A stretch of 22,473 bases of DNA from Porphyromonadaceae bacterium UBA7141. GTDB taxonomy: Bacteria > Bacteroidota > Bacteroidia > Bacteroidales > Muribaculaceae. The notes below the pieces were generated by a model. It was not told the origin of the DNA, searched no databases, and worked only from the letters and a program-made list of their open reading frames with translations. This document shows positions 5,811-13,403 of the stretch, in pieces. The DNA lies in assembly GCA_002491945.1 (NCBI GenBank), contig DKWX01000003.1, positions 1 to 22,473 of the forward strand. The letters are read 5' to 3'. How positions within the stretch are numbered: the first letter of the stretch is position 1; each line of letters begins with the position of its first letter. A program made the position numbers and the translations under genes.

Positions 5811-8315
5811 TCAGGCCGGTAAGAGGGCATGGCCGATTACCTCGCCGATTGTCTCAACAAATGTAAATGTGAGACCCTCGACATATCTTTCGGCAATCTC
5901 AAGAATATCCTTCTCATTGTCGCGACAGAGGATGATTTCAGTGACTCCGGCGCGCTTGGCGGCAATGATTTTCTCTTTTATCCCACCTACGGGGAGCACC
6001 TTGCCGCGGAGTGTGATTTCGCCCGTCATTGCGATTTTCTGCCGCACTTCGCGTCCGGTAAGGGCCGAGGCAATGGCTGTGGTCATGGTGATGCCGGCCG
6101 ACGGGCCGTCTTTCGGGATGGCGCCTTCCGGCACGTGGATATGCACGTCGACCTTGTCGATTGCATCCGGTTCGAGAGAGAGCATCTGTGTGTGTGCCTT
6201 GAGATACTGCAGTGCCAGTGTGGCAGATTCCTTCATCACATCGCCGAGATTGCCTGTGAGCGATAGTTTGCCTTTGCCCGGTGTCACAGAAGCCTCGATA
6301 AACAGAATCTCCCCTCCGACAGAGGTCCATGCCAGTCCGGTGACGACTCCGGGCACGTTGCCTGATTCATACTGGTCAGGATTAAATTCCGTTTTCCCAA
6401 GCAATGAAGTAATCAGTTCACGTGTGATGAGTCGGGGGTATTCCACGCCGCGCACCTTCATAACCGCAAGTTTGCGGAGCAGCTTGGCAATCATCTTCTC
6501 CAGCCTTCGGACTCCGGATTCGCGTGTGTAATAGTCGGTAAGATATATGAGAGCCTCCTTCTCAAAAGCAATCTCATTGTCTTTAAACCCATTGGCTTTC
6601 AGTTCCTTCGGCACAAGATGCCGCATGGCGATCTCCACCTTTTCGGCCGTTATGTACCCCGGAATAGAGATAATCTCCATGCGGTCGAGCAGCGGTGCCG
6701 AAATAGTGTCGAGCGAATTTGCAGTGGCAATGAAGAAGATATTGCTCAGGTCGTAGTCGGCGTCAATATAATTATCGTGGAAGGCATTGTTCTGTTCAGG
6801 GTCAAGCACCTCAAGAAGAGCCGTCGACGGGTCGCCTTTGAAATCTTTTCCGATTTTATCGATTTCATCGAGCACCATCACCGGATTTGACGTTTTGGTC
6901 TTTGTCAGAGCGTTGATTATTCGTCCCGGCATGGCGCCTATGTACGTGCGTCGATGTCCACGTATCTCCGCCTCATCGTGCATGCCTCCGAAAGAGACAC
7001 GTGCGTACTCACGTTCCATGGCCTCGGCAATGGAGCGTCCCAGCGAAGTCTTTCCCACACCCGGAGGGCCGACAAGACAAAGAATAGGAGCCTTGTTGTC
7101 GGCACGCAGTTTGGCCACAGCCATCTGCTCGAGTATGCGCTCTTTCACCTTTTCAAGACCAAAGTGATCACGGTCAAGGGTGTCGGCTATGCGGTCAAAA
7201 TCAAAATCTGCGTCAGAATATTCTTCCCATGGGAGTGAAAGGAAATTGTCGAGATATGTTGACTGTATGCTGTAGTCGGGTGTATTGGAAGGGAAGCGCT
7301 GTAATTTACGCAGTTCACGCTCGAAATGCTTTTGGGTAGTCTCGTTCCATTTTTTCTCAGATGCGCGACGGCGGAACTCATCGCTGTCGTTGAGGTCGTT
7401 GTCGCCAAGTTCATCGCGAATCACCGCCATCTCCTGATGCAGGAAATTCTCACGGTTGATATCGGCCATGTCCTGCTCAACTTTACGGTGTATGTCAGCC
7501 TTGAAGATGGAGTATTTCTCGGTCTTGGTAAGCTCAAGGAGATATGTGGAGAGCATAGAGGCGAAATCCTTGATCTCGATGATGCGGATTTTGACCGAAG
7601 GTCTTACCGGTGCAGAAAACAGGGCGTAAAAGAAAGAGGCGAGTGGGGAATATTTCTCCATGATACTGTTCATGGAGGGAATGGAGGTATTGTTGTGTAG
7701 CTGTCGTAGCCGGTCGTAGACCTCCTGAATCTCACGTATATAAGCGGTGCCTTCATCAATGCCGATGTTAAAGTCAATAGGGAATGCGGATACAGCGGCA
7801 TAGTCTGGGCTTTGACCATCAGTAGAATTGATGATTTTCTTGATGGTCACACGCGGACCTCCCCGGAAGAGCATAAGATTAAACTCATTTCCGTCATCGG
7901 AGGCGACTGATTCCTCTATCCTTGTGATATAGCCCATAATGCCTACGGCCGACAATTCATCGGCCGAGAGGGGAGTGTCCTCGTCAATGTCTTCAGTAAA
8001 TGCAGCCGAAGAATCCTTCGGGAATGTGATTACTACAGGCAACTCCATTTCGATAAGTTTCTCAAGCAGAGGGATCATACCGGGATCATTCACCGGCAGT
8101 TGCTGGTGAATGTCGGGCACAGCCACCGAATCACTTATCGGAAGCACCACGACCTTCTTCATCTGAGAGGCAGTGAATTTTAGAGGAGAATCATCGAGGC
8201 ATGTAAAATCATGTTTGTCAATGACAGCCTGAAGAGCTGAACCGTTCTGGCGCAACATCTCATTTATTGATTCGATATCTGACAGAGAGGCTCCGGAGTC
8301 TTTTTTCTTCTTCAT
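5811..8315 (-). CDS. lon: ATP-dependent Lon protease
   Basis: Cytoplasmic AAA+ serine protease that degrades misfolded and regulatory proteins. With the chosen ATG it is 834 residues, close to the usual LonA length. The N-terminal substrate-binding domain starts near VVVLPISDSVAVPDIHQQLPV. Walker A GPPGVGKT is at about 416-423 and Walker B LDEID at about 482-486. The C-terminal protease domain holds the Ser-Lys dyad: Ser739 in PKDGPSAG and Lys782 in GGIKEK. An ATG at 8375 would add 20 residues (MSVVPHPTPL...) not typical of the family, so I use 8315; both remain possible. A -7 box TAACTTTG lies at 8457-8464. The gene stands alone and converges with the helicase gene. Confidence 0.97.
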   Translation of the reverse strand: MKKKKDSGASLSDIESINEMLRQNGSALQAVIDKHDFTCLDDSPLKFTASQMKKVVVLPISDSVAVPDIHQQLPVNDPGMIPLLEKLIEMELPVVITFPKDSSAAFTEDIDEDTPLSADELSAVGIMGYITRIEESVASDDGNEFNLMLFRGGPRVTIKKIINSTDGQSPDYAAVSAFPIDFNIGIDEGTAYIREIQEVYDRLRQLHNNTSIPSMNSIMEKYSPLASFFYALFSAPVRPSVKIRIIEIKDFASMLSTYLLELTKTEKYSIFKADIHRKVEQDMADINRENFLHQEMAVIRDELGDNDLNDSDEFRRRASEKKWNETTQKHFERELRKLQRFPSNTPDYSIQSTYLDNFLSLPWEEYSDADFDFDRIADTLDRDHFGLEKVKERILEQMAVAKLRADNKAPILCLVGPPGVGKTSLGRSIAEAMEREYARVSFGGMHDEAEIRGHRRTYIGAMPGRIINALTKTKTSNPVMVLDEIDKIGKDFKGDPSTALLEVLDPEQNNAFHDNYIDADYDLSNIFFIATANSLDTISAPLLDRMEIISIPGYITAEKVEIAMRHLVPKELKANGFKDNEIAFEKEALIYLTDYYTRESGVRRLEKMIAKLLRKLAVMKVRGVEYPRLITRELITSLLGKTEFNPDQYESGNVPGVVTGLAWTSVGGEILFIEASVTPGKGKLSLTGNLGDVMKESATLALQYLKAHTQMLSLEPDAIDKVDVHIHVPEGAIPKDGPSAGITMTTAIASALTGREVRQKIAMTGEITLRGKVLPVGGIKEKIIAAKRAGVTEIILCRDNEKDILEIAERYVEGLTFTFVETIGEVIGHALLPA

Positions 8316-8424
8316 ACGTTTTGTATTGGATTGAAGTCGGAGAGAGAGTGGGGTGGGGTGCGGGACGACAGACATTTAAGTATTGTCGCCGTAGCCACAG
8401 GCCATGGAGGAGATTAAGAGATTG

Positions 8425-8445
8425 GGCTGAAAATAAAAATCAGCC
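8425..8445 (-). other. Stem-loop in the lon leader
   Basis: GGCTGA / TCAGCC with a 9-nt A/T loop would form near the 5' end of a lon transcript starting at about 8450. It may stabilise the mRNA end or take part in regulation. The stem is only 6 bp. Confidence 0.3.
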
Positions 8446-8456
8446 GATAGACGGTG

Positions 8457-8464
8457 CAAAGTTA
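8457..8464 (-). promoter_or_regulatory. -7 promoter box for lon
   Basis: TAACTTTG on the minus strand exactly matches TAnnTTTG. A TTGTG lies 20 nt upstream at the -33 position. The inferred leader to the ATG at 8315 is about 135 nt. Confidence 0.55.
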
Positions 8465-8476
8465 GCGAAATTTATT

Positions 8477-8484
8477 TATATTTG
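8477..8484 (+). promoter_or_regulatory. Putative rightward -7 box in the lon-trmN6 gap
   Basis: TATATTTG exactly matches TAnnTTTG on the plus strand, back to back with the lon promoter. No ORF of normal size starts just downstream. It would drive either a small RNA at about 8490-8575 or a long trmN6 leader passing through copy B of the repeat. Confidence 0.35.
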
Positions 8485-8489
8485 CACAA

Positions 8490-8575
8490 TCGCGGCGCGT
8501 AGTGGTTCTAACTCTTCTTTTGGCTGATTCCCCAATGGTCAGTCGGTTGCAATCTGGCATTGCGCCCACTAAACT
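8490..8575 (+). ncRNA. Candidate small structured RNA
   Basis: Starts at the expected start site of the TATATTTG promoter. A closing stem TAGTGG (8500-8505) / CCACTA (8566-8571) encloses two hairpins: GGCTGATT (8522-8529) / GGTCAGTC (8537-8544) with GU pairs, and TGCAAT (8548-8553) / ATTGCG (8559-8564) with loop CTGGC. This is a plausible three-way junction. No matching Rfam family was recognised and no intrinsic terminator follows. The gap has no other content apart from repeat copy B. Confidence 0.25.
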
Positions 8576-8604
8576 TACGGAATCTGCTGAAAAACGAGTT
8601 CGCA

Positions 8605-8793
8605 TGAGTAAGTGATCAAATTTAATTTATACGATATGCGGGATTGTCTGTTGGTCGATTCCGGTGAGGAGTGAAAGAGAATATAAACATATCCGACTGA
8701 ACGACAAGCCGAAAACGGCAAAAAAAGAAGCCGCAGCAGATTGTATAAAAGATTCCCATTCAATTACTATGGTTAAAGTTAAACGCCGGCTTA
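8605..8793 (-). repeat. Intergenic inverted-repeat element, copy B (full length, reversed)
   Basis: Reverse-oriented full copy of about 189 bp. One terminal repeat (TGAGTAAGTGATCAAATTTA, 8605 on) is well kept; the other (8773-8793) is degenerate, about 15 of 21 matching the consensus. The interior matches copies A and D, including a GCGGC/GCCGT hairpin and a GGATAT-GTTT-ATATTC hairpin in which GU pairing is retained. It fills most of the space before trmN6. Confidence 0.8.
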
Positions 8794-8814
8794 ATTTATA
8801 TTAACATAGAGTGT

Positions 8815-9591
8815 ATGCCAAGAAAAGATAAAGAAAGGGTATTTCGGATGAAGCGATTCGAAGTGAATCATTCTCGAAGCGCCAACAAGGTAGGGGTAGA
8901 TGGGGTTATGATCGGTGCATGGGCCACAGTGAGCGGGATGGAGCACCGCATTCTTGATGCCGGATGCGGATGCGGGCTGATAGCCTTGATGCTTGCCCAG
9001 CGTAATGCGGATGCCGGAGGCGATGCGATTGTGGAAGGAATAGATATCGAGCCAGGTGCCGTAGACGAAGCATCCGGTAATTTCAGCAGGTCGGAATGGA
9101 GCAGTCGGCTGGTGGCCATGGAATCGGATTTCTCACTGCTGGCAGATGCCGTGAAATCGGGTATGGGATACCGGTATGACCTGATTGTATCAAACCCGCC
9201 ATTCTTCCATGCCGGAGCCGACAATACGGCGTCCGGACGGATGTTGGCACGTCATGCCGGCGCGCTTTCTCCCGAGGCACTTCTTGGAGAGGCAACGGGA
9301 CTGCTTAGTCCCGGCGGGCGACTTGCGTATATCGCGCAATCGACAGATGCCTGCTCATTGCGGCAGTATGGCGAGATTAACGGACTTACACTCAGCCGCA
9401 TGGCAATGGTGAGAGGAAATCACTCGACAGCTCCCAAGCGAGTCATGATGGAGTGGATTAACGGGCATGGAGCCGCAAATCCGATTCAGACGGCAGAATT
9501 GAAGGAAGAGGAGATAGTGATAGAATATGGTCCGGGCGAATATACCCCCGAATATATAGCATTATGCCATGAATTCTATTTGCGGATGTGA
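8815..9591 (+). CDS. trmN6: tRNA1(Val) (adenine(37)-N6)-methyltransferase
   Basis: A 258-residue SAM-dependent methyltransferase of the TrmN6 (YfiC) family, which methylates N6 of A37 next to the anticodon of tRNA-Val. The N-terminus MKRFEVNHSRSANKVGVDGV (residues 12-31) has the family pattern F-V-H-x-R-x-A-x-KVG-x-DG. The SAM-binding motif I is ILDAGCGCGLIALMLA (about 46-61), and the catalytic NPPF is at 127-130, as in N6-adenine methyltransferases. The ATG at 8815 keeps the aromatic residue (F10) usually found before the first motif; the Met at residue 12 would cut into it. It stands alone, preceded by repeat copy B and followed by a degraded repeat copy. Confidence 0.9.
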   Translation: MPRKDKERVFRMKRFEVNHSRSANKVGVDGVMIGAWATVSGMEHRILDAGCGCGLIALMLAQRNADAGGDAIVEGIDIEPGAVDEASGNFSRSEWSSRLVAMESDFSLLADAVKSGMGYRYDLIVSNPPFFHAGADNTASGRMLARHAGALSPEALLGEATGLLSPGGRLAYIAQSTDACSLRQYGEINGLTLSRMAMVRGNHSTAPKRVMMEWINGHGAANPIQTAELKEEEIVIEYGPGEYTPEYIALCHEFYLRM

Positions 9592-9598
9592 GGGGGGA

Positions 9599-9746
9599 TA
9601 AGCAAGTGTTCGAATTTCAGCGACAGTAAGACCTTGGCCTCCCTCGGGTGGGGGCGTTGACAAATATTGAAGAATGAGGTAGTCTAAGTGAAATGGGGTA
9701 GTCTAAGTGAAATTGAATCGTATAATTAAATATGAGCACCAATTAA
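9599..9746 (+). repeat. Degraded intergenic element with an internal tandem duplication (copy I)
   Basis: A left terminal repeat TAAGCAAGTGTTCGAATTT begins 8 bp after the trmN6 stop. A degenerate right repeat (about TTAAATATGAGCACCAATTA) lies at 9726-9746. The interior does not match the full copies. It includes a 19-bp tandem duplication at 9676-9713. Confidence 0.55.
9676..9713 (+). repeat. Two tandem 19-bp repeats
   Basis: GAGGTAGTCTAAGTGAAAT is followed directly by GGGGTAGTCTAAGTGAAAT, differing at one base. They are upstream of the Trp/Gly-rich gene but about 145 bp from its putative -7 box. Confidence 0.7.
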
Positions 9747-9857
9747 GGGTGAAGTGAATGAAAGTTAAATTCAGACATTCTCTTAAACCATTACAATACT
9801 GGCGTGTCATAAGAGCATATAAGTCGTTGTAGAACAACTTATGTAATCAAAATTCGT

Positions 9858-9865
9858 TATCTTTG
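9858..9865 (+). promoter_or_regulatory. Putative -7 promoter box for the Trp/Gly-rich protein gene
   Basis: TATCTTTG matches TAnnTTTG and implies a leader of about 115 nt. A small inverted repeat GTTGT-AGA-ACAAC lies upstream at about 9826-9838, where a regulator could bind. No -33 TTTG is clear. The rest of the 9747-9857 gap shows nothing else. Confidence 0.45.
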
Positions 9866-9987
9866 TAAGACGAAAGCGGTGTCTGCACAATTAAGTCGAA
9901 AAAAAAGACAGCAAGGCAATTGCCGGATGGCTGTCGGCGCGACGGGAATTGAAGGTCACCGCATGTCACCAAAAAATAAATGGAGTT

Positions 9988-11181
9988 ATGAGACACTATC
10001 TACTTTTGGCCTCGATGCTTCTTACAGCCTCGACACCGATTTGGGGACAGATAGAGGATGATATCTACTACAATCCCAAAAAAGCGGAAAAGGAGGCAGC
10101 CCAGGAGAGGGTGAGCCGTAATTACATAGCTGACTTTCAGGATATGGACGTAGATGATTATAATCTTCGCGGTCAATATTACGCATCGCCGGTGGATACA
10201 ATCGGCATGCGAGCGGAGACTGATCAGGATTTCGTCTACACCACGCAGATTCAGAAATACTATAATCCTACGATTGTGCTTGATAATGTTGATCTTCTTA
10301 CTGAAGTCATTGCCAACTCATACGGCAATGTCAACGTAGAGTTCAACATCAACGGCATCCCGTCGTTCGGCCCATATGTAAGTTATCTTCCGACGGCATG
10401 GGGCAACTGGTATCTTTGGAATTCACCCGGATGGTCGATTTCATGGGGCTGGAACGGCCCGTGGAGTTCTCCGTGGTGGGGTGGTCCTTGGAACTGGGGT
10501 TATGGCCCGTCATGGGGCTGGGGTCCCGGCTGGGGCTGGGGTTGGGGTCCCGGTTATCCGTCGTGGGGCTGGGGACCGTCATGGGGCCCCTCGTGGGGTT
10601 GTGGACCGTTGCGTCCGCATTACCACGCCGACTATCGTCCCGGGGGGAATCGCCCTGTAGGAGTGCGTCCGGGCTGGGGAGACAATACCCGTCCCGGCGG
10701 CAACTATAACGGCGGCCGGCGTCCCGTAGGTTCTTCAGGCGCTTCAGCGCGTCCCGGCAACGGATATAATGGCACATCACGTCCGTCAGGTGGGTACACA
10801 ATCGGCGCGGGAGGCCATCGCATGATCGGTCAGGGCACATCGGCAGGCAGCAACCGGGTAAGCTCCGGAAGCAGTACGAACAGAGGCCAGTCGGGTACAG
10901 GAACAGTCAGCACCGGAGGTCACCGCACATCTGCCAGCGGCGCCTACCGCTCAAACAGCGGCACCACAACACAGCGCCGTGGCACGACGACACAGCGCCA
11001 GAGCACGACGACGCAGCGTCGTAACAATTCATCGTCCGGCAATAATTCCTCCGTCTATAACCGCAGCGGCTCAGGCAGCTATAACACCGGCGGCCATCGC
11101 TCCACCTCAAGCGGCGGCTTCAGAGGAGGCGGTTCGAGCCGAGGCGGGGGAGGCGGCGGCTCGCGAGGCGGTCACCGTTGA
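9988..11181 (+). CDS. Exported Trp/Gly/Pro/Ser-rich low-complexity protein of unknown function
   Basis: About 397 residues from the ATG at 9988, chosen because it starts a clear signal peptide (MRHYLLLASMLLTASTPIWG, then Q). An ATG-less start 13 codons upstream (9949) would put polar residues ahead of it. After cleavage comes an acidic/Tyr-rich region (DDIYYNPKK). Next is an approximately 75-residue tract (about 125-205) of WG, PSWGW and GPGW units, and then a Ser/Gly/Thr/Asn/Arg-rich tail with three TTTQR-type repeats encoded by 21-bp units at 10960-11022. The extreme C-terminus is Gly/Arg/Ser-rich and ends GGHR. No enzymatic motif, transmembrane helix or LPxTG is visible. It is likely secreted or envelope-associated; a structural, adhesive or aggregation role is only inference. 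I recall similar proteins in Bacteroidales annotated as hypothetical. Confidence 0.8.
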   Translation: MRHYLLLASMLLTASTPIWGQIEDDIYYNPKKAEKEAAQERVSRNYIADFQDMDVDDYNLRGQYYASPVDTIGMRAETDQDFVYTTQIQKYYNPTIVLDNVDLLTEVIANSYGNVNVEFNINGIPSFGPYVSYLPTAWGNWYLWNSPGWSISWGWNGPWSSPWWGGPWNWGYGPSWGWGPGWGWGWGPGYPSWGWGPSWGPSWGCGPLRPHYHADYRPGGNRPVGVRPGWGDNTRPGGNYNGGRRPVGSSGASARPGNGYNGTSRPSGGYTIGAGGHRMIGQGTSAGSNRVSSGSSTNRGQSGTGTVSTGGHRTSASGAYRSNSGTTTQRRGTTTQRQSTTTQRRNNSSSGNNSSVYNRSGSGSYNTGGHRSTSSGGFRGGGSSRGGGGGGSRGGHR

Positions 11182-11214
11182 AAGTGGCATATTGTGCTTG
11201 ATTGCAAATCTACA

Positions 11215-11285
11215 TAAGTAAGTGTCCGAATTTAGATGAGAGTAAATAAAAGTAAATCTTTTAATTAAATTCGAACACTTGCTTA
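11215..11285 (+). repeat. Short hairpin derivative of the intergenic element (copy J)
   Basis: Left end TAAGTAAGTGTCCGAATTTA and right end TAAATTCGAACACTTGCTTA (from 11266) flank only about 30 bp of A/T-rich filler. The pairs can fold into a long stem 33 bp after the Trp/Gly-rich gene, and this may serve as its 3' stem-loop. Confidence 0.8.
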
Positions 11286-11489
11286 CAATATTGTTTATTT
11301 CTTCAGCCAGGCAAGTGCTACGGTCCGGTAATTTTTGAAAGGTTATCATTATAATAACTTGATATCCGGTGTAATGTATTGTATTGATAAATAGTTGCTG
11401 CAATCTGTTTATATTCAAGTATATGCGTTATTGCCAACCGTTGTAGGCACTCGGATTTAATTAAAGTATTTCCTTTTGCACGCTGTCGT

Positions 11490-11536
11490 TTAAATTTGAA
11501 CACTTACTTAAATTAATTCGGCACTTGCTAACTTAA
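11490..11536 (+). repeat. Solo terminal repeat with a consensus end, upstream of OmpP1 (copy K)
   Basis: Positions 11490-11510 carry the 21-bp right terminal repeat in its consensus form. A more diverged terminal-repeat-like stretch (about TTCGGCACTTGCTAACTTA) follows to 11536. No left half is present. The rest of the 11286-11489 gap shows no gene or clear repeat. Confidence 0.7.
11491..11498 (+). promoter_or_regulatory. -7 promoter box supplied by a repeat end, upstream of OmpP1
   Basis: TAAATTTG within the repeat end matches TAnnTTTG and faces the OmpP1 gene. Transcription would start near 11505, leaving about 50 nt of leader. No clear TTTG lies at the -33 position, so this is tentative. 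Confidence 0.35.
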
Positions 11537-11553
11537 TAAAATAAATAGTCGCT

Positions 11554-13200
11554 ATGAACTATAAGTTTTACTTGTTTTCGCTTGCACTCTCAGCCGGGTC
11601 GATTACCCCACTTATGGCACAGAGTGCCATAGATGCAATGCGCCTGACACAACAAGATATGAAAGGAACTGCCCGATTTATGTCAATGGGCGGCGCATTC
11701 GGCGCATTAGGAGGCGACCTGACCACAATCTCGCAGAATCCTGCAGGTATCGGCGTATACCGCAGCAATGAGATAGGGATTACGTTTGATCTTGACCTCC
11801 AATCAGCTAATTCGGAATCCGGTGCCGGCTCATTTCGCACTGACCAGACCAAGTTTCTGATCAATAACATCGGCGGCGTGCTGACTCTGCGTCTCCCGAG
11901 CAAGGCTGTGCCTAATCTGAATTTCGGTTTCACCTACAATAAGACGGCCAGTTTTAACCGATCATACGGCGGTGGACTTGGCGATATGCAGATATCGATG
12001 TCAAACTGGATGGCAGGAGTGGCCAACTCCAACGGCCTGACAGTGGGCGACGTCACCACAACCGATACATTTGACCCTTATAATCCTAATGACGGAGGAT
12101 CTGCGGCTCCATGGGTGACAATATTGGGATATGATTCATATCTGATTAATCCGGAGGGGAATCCTGATAATCCGAACTGGACCGGCCAGTTCGGTCAGGG
12201 TACAAGCGGCACGGCCTCTTATGGTGTGTCTGAAAGCGGCGGCATCGACTCATTCAATATTGCCATAGGCGGCAATATCGGCAATGTGGTGTTCTGGGGT
12301 ATGGATTTCGATATTACAAACCTCAACTACAACATGTCGTCATATTATCAGGAGCGCATGGAAAATGCCTATGTGATGAGCGATCAGGGTCTGGAGCAGA
12401 CATTATCAGACTGGTCACTGCGCAACTGGTATAAGGTCAATGGCACCGGGTTCGCATACAAGCTCGGTCTGATATTCCGCCCGATACAGGAGTTCCGTGT
12501 GGGTTTCGCATTCCATACGCCTACGTATTATAATATAAGCGAGCAGTTCTGGGCATCGACCGACTACAGCTATAACGAAGGCCCATACAATAGCCAGGCT
12601 ACCAATGATGGTGTCCCCGGCTACAACGAGCTGCGTTACCGTTCGCCATGGCATATGATAGTATCCGCAGCCGGAGTGATAGGTAATAATCTGATTATCT
12701 CGGCTGACTATGAATGGACCCAGACATCGCGTACGCACTTCAAAGATGCCTCCTATATATATGATTATGGGTGGGATTATTCCTATGCACCGACATTCAA
12801 TTCGTATGAAGGTGTGAACATGGATATCAAAAGTTATTACCGGAATCAGAATACGTTCAGGGTGGGGGCCGAATTCCGTGTGACTCCGAAATTCAGTATC
12901 CGCGCGGGCTACAGTAATGTCTCATCTCCGGTGCGTGAGGCCGCTTCTGACGGCCATCTGAATATTAATACGGCCGGAACCAACCCGGATTTCCGTTTCG
13001 ACAATTCCACCAATTACTATACGGCAGGCCTTGGCTACCGCACAAGTGGATTTTATGCAGATCTGGCTTATGTGCACAAACAGCAGTCGGCTTCGTGGCA
13101 TGCCTTTGATTCGGATGCGGCAAGCAATATTCAGGCGCCGAAGGCAAACCTGAATTTCACATCAAACCAGCTGGTGCTCTCGCTCGGATATAAGTTCTGA
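11554..13200 (+). CDS. OmpP1/FadL/TodX family outer-membrane protein
   Basis: A 548-residue predicted outer-membrane beta-barrel of the FadL-like family, which moves hydrophobic molecules such as long-chain fatty acids across the outer membrane. A signal peptide (MNYKFYLFSLALSAGSITPL, cleavage after MAQ) is followed by the family N-terminus: GTARFMSMGGAFGALGGDLTTISQNPAGIGVYRSNE (about 38-73), containing the conserved NPAG turn. The rest alternates aromatic strands and loops and ends LVLSLGYKF with terminal Phe. In Bacteroidota such proteins are sometimes labelled hemin receptor; I see no heme-specific evidence. The substrate is unknown. It is a single gene downstream of repeat copy K; repeat copy C and a hairpin follow it. 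Confidence 0.9.
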   Translation: MNYKFYLFSLALSAGSITPLMAQSAIDAMRLTQQDMKGTARFMSMGGAFGALGGDLTTISQNPAGIGVYRSNEIGITFDLDLQSANSESGAGSFRTDQTKFLINNIGGVLTLRLPSKAVPNLNFGFTYNKTASFNRSYGGGLGDMQISMSNWMAGVANSNGLTVGDVTTTDTFDPYNPNDGGSAAPWVTILGYDSYLINPEGNPDNPNWTGQFGQGTSGTASYGVSESGGIDSFNIAIGGNIGNVVFWGMDFDITNLNYNMSSYYQERMENAYVMSDQGLEQTLSDWSLRNWYKVNGTGFAYKLGLIFRPIQEFRVGFAFHTPTYYNISEQFWASTDYSYNEGPYNSQATNDGVPGYNELRYRSPWHMIVSAAGVIGNNLIISADYEWTQTSRTHFKDASYIYDYGWDYSYAPTFNSYEGVNMDIKSYYRNQNTFRVGAEFRVTPKFSIRAGYSNVSSPVREAASDGHLNINTAGTNPDFRFDNSTNYYTAGLGYRTSGFYADLAYVHKQQSASWHAFDSDAASNIQAPKANLNFTSNQLVLSLGYKF

Positions 13201-13243
13201 TGCGACGGTGCTCATATCCCTGTATTTCATAGATCCCCCCCCT

Positions 13244-13360
13244 ATGCGGCTTCTTTTGTGCCGCTTCCGGTTTGTCGTTCAGTTGAATATGTTGATATTC
13301 TCCTTCACTACGCACCGGAATCAACTAAAAACAGTCCCGCATATCGTATAAATTACTTAT
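13244..13360 (+). repeat. Intergenic element truncated at both ends (copy C)
   Basis: Matches copies B and D through the interior: GCGGC-TTCTTTTGT-GCCGC hairpin, GAATAT-GTTG-ATATTC hairpin and CACCGGAATCAACTAAAAAC. The left terminal repeat and its flank are missing, and most of the right repeat is deleted, leaving ATAAATTACTTAT. It ends exactly at the base of the terminator stem at 13361. Confidence 0.8.
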
Positions 13361-13394
13361 CGGCCCCGATTGTGTATGAGCACGATCGGGGCCG
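13361..13394. terminator. Hairpin terminator between OmpP1 and the methyltransferase
   Basis: A 14-bp stem CGGCCCCGATTGTG / CACGATCGGGGCCG (one GU wobble) with loop TATGAG. It lies between two convergent genes, 9 bp beyond the methyltransferase stop codon. A short T-run (CATTTTATG) lies on the plus side. It could serve both. Confidence 0.7.
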
Positions 13395-13403
13395 GTGTCC
13401 ATT

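Noticed and set aside
5829..6266. Long open frames on the plus strand opposite lon
   Set aside because: They are antisense shadows of a fully intact Lon coding sequence and lack recognisable domains.
8500..8571. Possible tRNA in the lon-trmN6 gap
   Set aside because: Closing stem is 6 bp, there is no TTCRANY T-loop or CCA-adjacent acceptor form, and no anticodon arm of proper size.
9630..9660. GC-rich inverted repeat GGCCTCCC / GGGTGGGGGC as a trmN6 terminator
   Set aside because: Pairing is partial with several mismatches and there is no T-run.
10349..10840. Antisense ORF opposite the Trp/Gly-rich gene
   Set aside because: Open only because of the biased GC-rich repeat codons; no plausible start context or domain.
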